A DNA stretch of 64,000 nucleotides. Origin: CAYMZZ01 sp044463125 (GTDB lineage Bacteria; Bacteroidota; Bacteroidia; Chitinophagales; Chitinophagaceae). Each line of letters begins with the position of its first letter. The first letter of the stretch is position 1. The notes under the pieces are model-generated. The model was not told the origin of the DNA. It did no database searches and saw only the letters and a list, made by a program, of their open reading frames with translations. The DNA is taken from positions 186,001-250,000 of the forward strand of contig JBIQMS010000001.1 in assembly GCA_044463125.1 (NCBI GenBank). Reading direction: 5' to 3'. Shown here piece by piece: positions 60,626-64,000 of the stretch. Position numbers and translations under genes: made by a program.

Positions 60626-60628
60626 GGG

Positions 60629-60752
60629 ACGTAAAACGTTATACGTTATACGTTATACGTAGTACGTATTACGTTAGTTGTAAGTTTTAAGTTTTAAGAG
60701 GTAGGGCAATGTTTTGTTCAACTTTAAACCCTAAACCTTAAACCCTCAACTT
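60629..60752. repeat. ACGT, TAAGTT and TAAACC element between convergent genes
   Basis: An ACGTnnn tract (60629-60675), a TAAGTTn tract (60676-60698) and a TAAACCn/CTCAACT tract (60721-60752) stand in line between the ROK stop and the small membrane gene, whose stop codon (60751-60753) is at its edge. Confidence 0.87.
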
Positions 60753-60894
60753 ATCTCACTGCTGCCATTTCAATAGCCGGGCCTTCAGGCACGGTATCAA
60801 AAGACGCCATGGTTTTGGCCAATACGGTGGTGATGATTGCCGCTGCAGCCAGTGACAGGCTGATGAGCATGATGGGATAAACGAGCCTTTTCAT
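60751..60894 (-). CDS. Small single-pass membrane protein (47 aa)
   Basis: The short protein starts MKRLVYPIMLISLSLAAAA, which continues into one hydrophobic helix and may be a signal anchor, and ends KTMASFDTVPEGPAIEMAAVR, a short extracytoplasmic tail. I do not recognise a family. The longer open frame up to 61080 has no codon character and overlaps the glycosidase gene; the ATG at 60894 fits a signal-anchor start. It lies between a repeat element and the glycosidase gene on the same strand and is a low-confidence gene. Confidence 0.5.
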   Translation of the reverse strand: MKRLVYPIMLISLSLAAAAIITTVLAKTMASFDTVPEGPAIEMAAVR

Positions 60895-60980
60895 GGAGGG
60901 ACTTTTAGGATTAGCACACAAAATTGTGCCAATTCGCCACAAATGCAAGTTTTGGGCGCCCTTTCTGGCTGAATTAGGGG

Positions 60981-61955
60981 TTAATTCCGGTGGCGGATAA
61001 GTAAAACTCCGGGAACGGGGCGCTGGCGACCTTCCTGGTCCGATGGCCGGATGGTTTCTTTCCCATTTATGAGCAGGCAACTGCTTCCCCCTCCATCGAG
61101 GTTCAGCGCTTCCACACAGCCCAGATCGCGCAGAATAGCGGCCTCCTGCAAAAGGGTGGCTCCTGCCGCCACTCCCGGCCTGCGGCCTTCAATCACCAGC
61201 AAAATCATGTATCCATCGGCAGTATAGCCAATTGCCGTGCGTGGATGCCGGTCCTGTATGGCTTTACCCATAAACTTACGTTCCTCATTATTGTAGATCC
61301 GCGGCTCCCCGTTTTGCAGCAGCACCGGGCCACCCGCCAGTGCTGTCTCCATACGCCAGGGCTTCAACTTCGACCCTTTTTCCATTCTATGCTTCATGGC
61401 TTGCCTGCTGAGTCTTGCATCTTCTCCTGTTGCCGTTTTCGACAATGGATATTCCTGCGAGGCCCAAACTTTTCTCCGGCTGCTGTCGGTAAACACCCAG
61501 GCGATATCGGCTCTCCTTTTCCGGCTAATGCCAAAACTACCTGGCAGCACGTAGTGGTAGAAACTGTCTTTTTTCTGAAAATGGGCATGTACATTATGCG
61601 CCAGTACCCTGCCTTTATCCATCAGGAGCCCCAGGTTTTGGTTGGTTTCAAAGCTGAAAAAAGTGCAATTCATTACGAGCAAAGCATGGCCATCTCGCTC
61701 ATAAAACTGGGTGGGCGTGAGTCTTCTCCCCTTGCTGCTGTCCACACGAATCTCCAGTTGAGTATCGCTAAGATCCACCTTTACGTAATAGGCTATTCCG
61801 GGTTGTCCTTCCAATGCATCATTGCTCCGGTAAACGGAAACGGATTGCGGTAAATCGCCAAACAGGCTATCTACCCGCTGCCATTGCAATTGAGCCAGTA
61901 CAGGTGCTGAAAGGAAAAGGCTGATGACTAACAGCAGCGATTTGTTGGTATTCAT
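60981..61955 (-). CDS. Phosphodiester glycosidase family protein (NAGPA/DUF2233)
   Basis: The 324-residue secreted protein has a signal peptide (SLLLVISLFLSAPVLAQ) and the NAGPA-type domain: ALLVMNCTFFSFETNQNLGL (GxFF-like part), METALAGGPVLLQNGEP, RHPRTAIGYTADGYMILLVIEG and the closing LRDLGCVEALNLDGGGSSCLLIN with the LDGGGS motif. The animal relative uncovers mannose-6-phosphate by removing GlcNAc from a phosphodiester; bacterial relatives act on wall or exopolysaccharide material. The ATG at 61955 overlaps the preceding stop as TAATG, indicating translational coupling to the lectin/PKD gene. Confidence 0.9.
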   Translation of the reverse strand: MNTNKSLLLVISLFLSAPVLAQLQWQRVDSLFGDLPQSVSVYRSNDALEGQPGIAYYVKVDLSDTQLEIRVDSSKGRRLTPTQFYERDGHALLVMNCTFFSFETNQNLGLLMDKGRVLAHNVHAHFQKKDSFYHYVLPGSFGISRKRRADIAWVFTDSSRRKVWASQEYPLSKTATGEDARLSRQAMKHRMEKGSKLKPWRMETALAGGPVLLQNGEPRIYNNEERKFMGKAIQDRHPRTAIGYTADGYMILLVIEGRRPGVAAGATLLQEAAILRDLGCVEALNLDGGGSSCLLINGKETIRPSDQEGRQRPVPGVLLIRHRN

Positions 61956-63880
61956 TATCTGATCAATGTGATGGTACCATGCATCTGGTAAACCTTTCCC
62001 GCATAGTCTGTGGCTCGGAGTCGCCACACATAAACTCCCGAGCCCTGTTCAACGCCCTGATAACGGCCATCCCAGCCGCGGCCAATCTCACGGGTTTGAA
62101 AAACTTCCTGCCCCCAGCGATTATACACCACGAAATAATCCATGCTCTTAATGCCGATCATATAGGGCTGAAAGGTTTCGTTACGGCCATCCGCATTGGG
62201 CGTAAAACCGGATGGCACATACACGCGCGATTCCTTGAAGATGGTGATATTGATTTCGTCCGTATCGGTGCAGCCTTCCGGAGTGGTTACTGTGAGTGTA
62301 TAAGTGATATCATCCTGCAGGATGCCAATCGGGTTGGCCGATTGCGGATTGTCCAGACCCGTGGGTGGCGCCCAGGAATAACTGCCTCCCCCACTGCCAT
62401 TTAATTGGAATGGCTCGTCTTTGATAAACACTGTATCATTTCCCGCAAAAGCATTGGCCTGGTTGATGGTAAATGGAACGGTAACGGTATTGGATACACA
62501 GCCATTGTCGGCCACGGCAACCAGTGCCGCATTGAAATTACCAGTACTGTTGTAGAAATAATTGAAATCCTGCTCACTGGCTCTTGTTCCATCGCCCAAA
62601 CGCCAGTCCCATTGCGTAATTTGGGTGGCATTGTCGATTTGTACACCGGCATGCGCTACCGGCAGGTTGACGCAACCATTCGCAACGCTGGCTTCTATGA
62701 GTGGCGCTGATTTTATGGTGAAATTTTTAGAAACCCTGGAAGAGGCGCAACCATTGGCACTTTGCACCTGCAGGCTGAGAGAATAATCACCAGCGGGCAA
62801 ATCGCTTAGTTGCGGCTGCTGCGCATTGCTGACCAGATCGCCATTCAACCACCAGTTCCACTGACTGATGCCGCCGATGGAAACAGTGGAGCGGTCGAGT
62901 ATGCGGGGCGGCAGTCCGGCACAGGTATCGTAAACGTCAAAATCTGCTACAGGAAAATCGCCGATGGATACGACCGTATGCAGGGTATCGCTATCGCATC
63001 CATCAAATCCTTTCAGCGCCAGCTTAACGTTATAATTGCCGGGGGCCGCATAGAGTTTGGGAGGCGGATTCTGTAGCGTACTGCTGGTGCCATCGCCAAA
63101 ATCCCAGTAATAAGCGCTTACCGGGGCAAAGGATTCTGACCGGTTATCAAAGCTCACCAGGTCGCCGAGGCAACCATTATTGTTCGTCAGGCTGGTTTCA
63201 AACATAGGTGCCAGGGCGGTGCAAAACTGCTGCCTGTTATTGGAGCCACCCGTGGCGGCAGTAAATCCCCAAAATACCTGGGGGTTGTTGTTAAAGATAT
63301 CGGCGATGAGGTTCACCTGCGCTTCCACCCTTAATACCCCATCAAAATAGGCGCGTATCCATTGGGTAACGGGATCCCAGGTGATGCGAAGGATATGCCA
63401 GGCACAATCCTCGATATTATTGCTGCTGGCCGATGCGGGTACGGGCCCAGCCAGGTCGCTGCCATGAGAAAGCACGCCATTGGCCTGTATGCTGATATGG
63501 TCGAATGCGGGATCATTGTTGTCGGTATTCTGCCAGGTATCGAGCAGGATACCGATGGAGGGGCTTACACCCTGGAAACCAATACCACCCCCTGCCGCCC
63601 CCAGGCTGGTGCTTTGCTGCTGCAGCATGAAAACAATTCCATCTGCCCCATCGGCATCCTTGCAGCCGAGGTTTACGCTAAAGCGAAAATCGAAGGGATT
63701 GCTCAGGTCAAACAAAGTGGTATTCCAGGCGCTGCCACTTTGGAAATTGGCCTCGTTGGTAAGCGTATAACAATTGCAGGAATTGGCCTGCGCATTACCA
63801 TTGAGCTGATATTGCTGCGACCATAGCGGCGAAGACCACAAAACAACGGTAATAGCAATTAGGGAACGAATGGCATGCAT
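61955..63880 (-). CDS. L-type lectin/PKD protein with T9SS type B sorting domain
   Basis: The 641-residue secreted protein has a signal peptide (SLIAITVVLWSSPLWSQ), an L-type lectin-like domain (about 20-215; GADGIVFMLQQQSTSLGA, GVSPSIGILLDTWQNTDNND), at least two PKD domains (about 220-300 and 390-470; YYWDFGDGTSSTLQNP, WDWRLGDGTRASEQDF) and a C-terminal gliding-motility/T9SS type B sorting domain (VYVPSGFTPNADGRNETFQP, YFVVYNRWGQEVFQT, GVYVWRLRATDYAGKVYQMHGT). It is therefore exported through type IX secretion and placed on the cell surface, where the lectin part could bind carbohydrate. The frame is open to the window edge; the ATG at 63880 starts the signal peptide. Confidence 0.9.
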   Translation of the reverse strand: MHAIRSLIAITVVLWSSPLWSQQYQLNGNAQANSCNCYTLTNEANFQSGSAWNTTLFDLSNPFDFRFSVNLGCKDADGADGIVFMLQQQSTSLGAAGGGIGFQGVSPSIGILLDTWQNTDNNDPAFDHISIQANGVLSHGSDLAGPVPASASSNNIEDCAWHILRITWDPVTQWIRAYFDGVLRVEAQVNLIADIFNNNPQVFWGFTAATGGSNNRQQFCTALAPMFETSLTNNNGCLGDLVSFDNRSESFAPVSAYYWDFGDGTSSTLQNPPPKLYAAPGNYNVKLALKGFDGCDSDTLHTVVSIGDFPVADFDVYDTCAGLPPRILDRSTVSIGGISQWNWWLNGDLVSNAQQPQLSDLPAGDYSLSLQVQSANGCASSRVSKNFTIKSAPLIEASVANGCVNLPVAHAGVQIDNATQITQWDWRLGDGTRASEQDFNYFYNSTGNFNAALVAVADNGCVSNTVTVPFTINQANAFAGNDTVFIKDEPFQLNGSGGGSYSWAPPTGLDNPQSANPIGILQDDITYTLTVTTPEGCTDTDEINITIFKESRVYVPSGFTPNADGRNETFQPYMIGIKSMDYFVVYNRWGQEVFQTREIGRGWDGRYQGVEQGSGVYVWRLRATDYAGKVYQMHGTITLIR

Positions 63881-64000
63881 GCGCAACAAAGGCCGATTTT
63901 TTAGATGAGCCTGTAATTTACTGCCAAATACCCAATTATCAGAGAGATGCCGCGGATTTCTGTGCCTCCCATTGCTGGCGGCCCAGTCCAGGAAATACAT

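Noticed and set aside
60895..61080. Longer version of the 47-residue membrane protein
   Set aside because: The extension overlaps the glycosidase gene and has no codon character; a clear signal-anchor start exists at 60894.
63881..64000. Upstream extension of the lectin/PKD protein to the window edge
   Set aside because: The 40 extra residues precede a proper signal peptide and would prevent export; no family resemblance.

Overview
The window comes from a member of the Bacteroidota, most likely a Chitinophagaceae-type soil or freshwater bacterium (inferred from gene content, not from a database search). The evidence includes several Bacteroidota-type promoter boxes (TAnnTTTG) and very few clear Shine-Dalgarno sites. 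Typical families of the phylum are present: a GLPGLI-family protein next to a beta-barrel TonB-receptor-like protein, DUF6089, DUF4403, DUF1599, a MauE/DoxX (BT_3928-type) protein, an OmpA protein with a beta-propeller of the PorE kind, and a lectin/PKD protein ending in a type B gliding-motility/T9SS sorting domain. The base composition looks even along the window and no transposase, integrase or phage gene was found, so this looks like core chromosome.

Layout. 1-7.6 kb: 5'-truncated OmpA/propeller protein, fatty acid hydroxylase, META-domain lipoprotein, a hypothetical protein, an orphan ABC ATPase, an IGHMBP2/UPF1-like helicase with no canonical start codon, and a DUF1080 protein. 7.8-13.2 kb: hutH-hutU, an acyltransferase, a GNAT enzyme and ung. 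13.2-13.7 kb: tRNA-Arg(TCT) followed by three 102-bp tandem units, each a terminator plus a truncated tRNA copy. 13.7-26.7 kb: housekeeping genes (DUF1905, DUF4349, a CCG-domain protein, ribH, a TPR protein, pdhA, recF, a DUF721/DciA-like gene, an OppB-type permease, MauE/DoxX, DUF1599, folP, FKBP, nrnA-like, ndk). 26.8-43.7 kb: TraB/GumN, UbiD, an outer-membrane protein, dipeptide epimerase, a DPE2-like malQ, a glycosyltransferase, small proteins, dnaK, DUF456, YdeI, DUF4403, GtrA and argS. 44-60.6 kb: an alpha-glucan region (glgB, TonB-like protein with GLPGLI partner, secreted GH13 amylase, MFS transporter, glgC, glgA, sugar MFS transporter, ROK kinase). 60.7-64 kb: a tiny membrane protein, a phosphodiester glycosidase and a lectin/PKD T9SS cargo protein.

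The glucan genes read as one economy: GH13 and MFS bring in malto-oligosaccharides, MalQ and the ROK kinase feed them into glucose phosphates, and GlgC, GlgA and GlgB store the surplus as glycogen.

The most unusual feature is not a gene. At least 18 intergenic loci carry tracts of short tandem repeats, mostly 7 or 8 bp per unit, with a constant core and variable flanking bases (ACGTnnn, GGGTTTA-like, TAAGTTn, TCACGnn, ACTACTT, ACGATTCA, CAAATTCC). Several different families are stacked at one locus, and many are arranged as inverted pairs that could fold into long hairpins. They occur in convergent, co-directional and divergent gaps, and in about ten cases they contain the stop codon, and sometimes the last few codons, of the neighbouring gene. 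They look like one class of palindromic intergenic element with many sequence versions.
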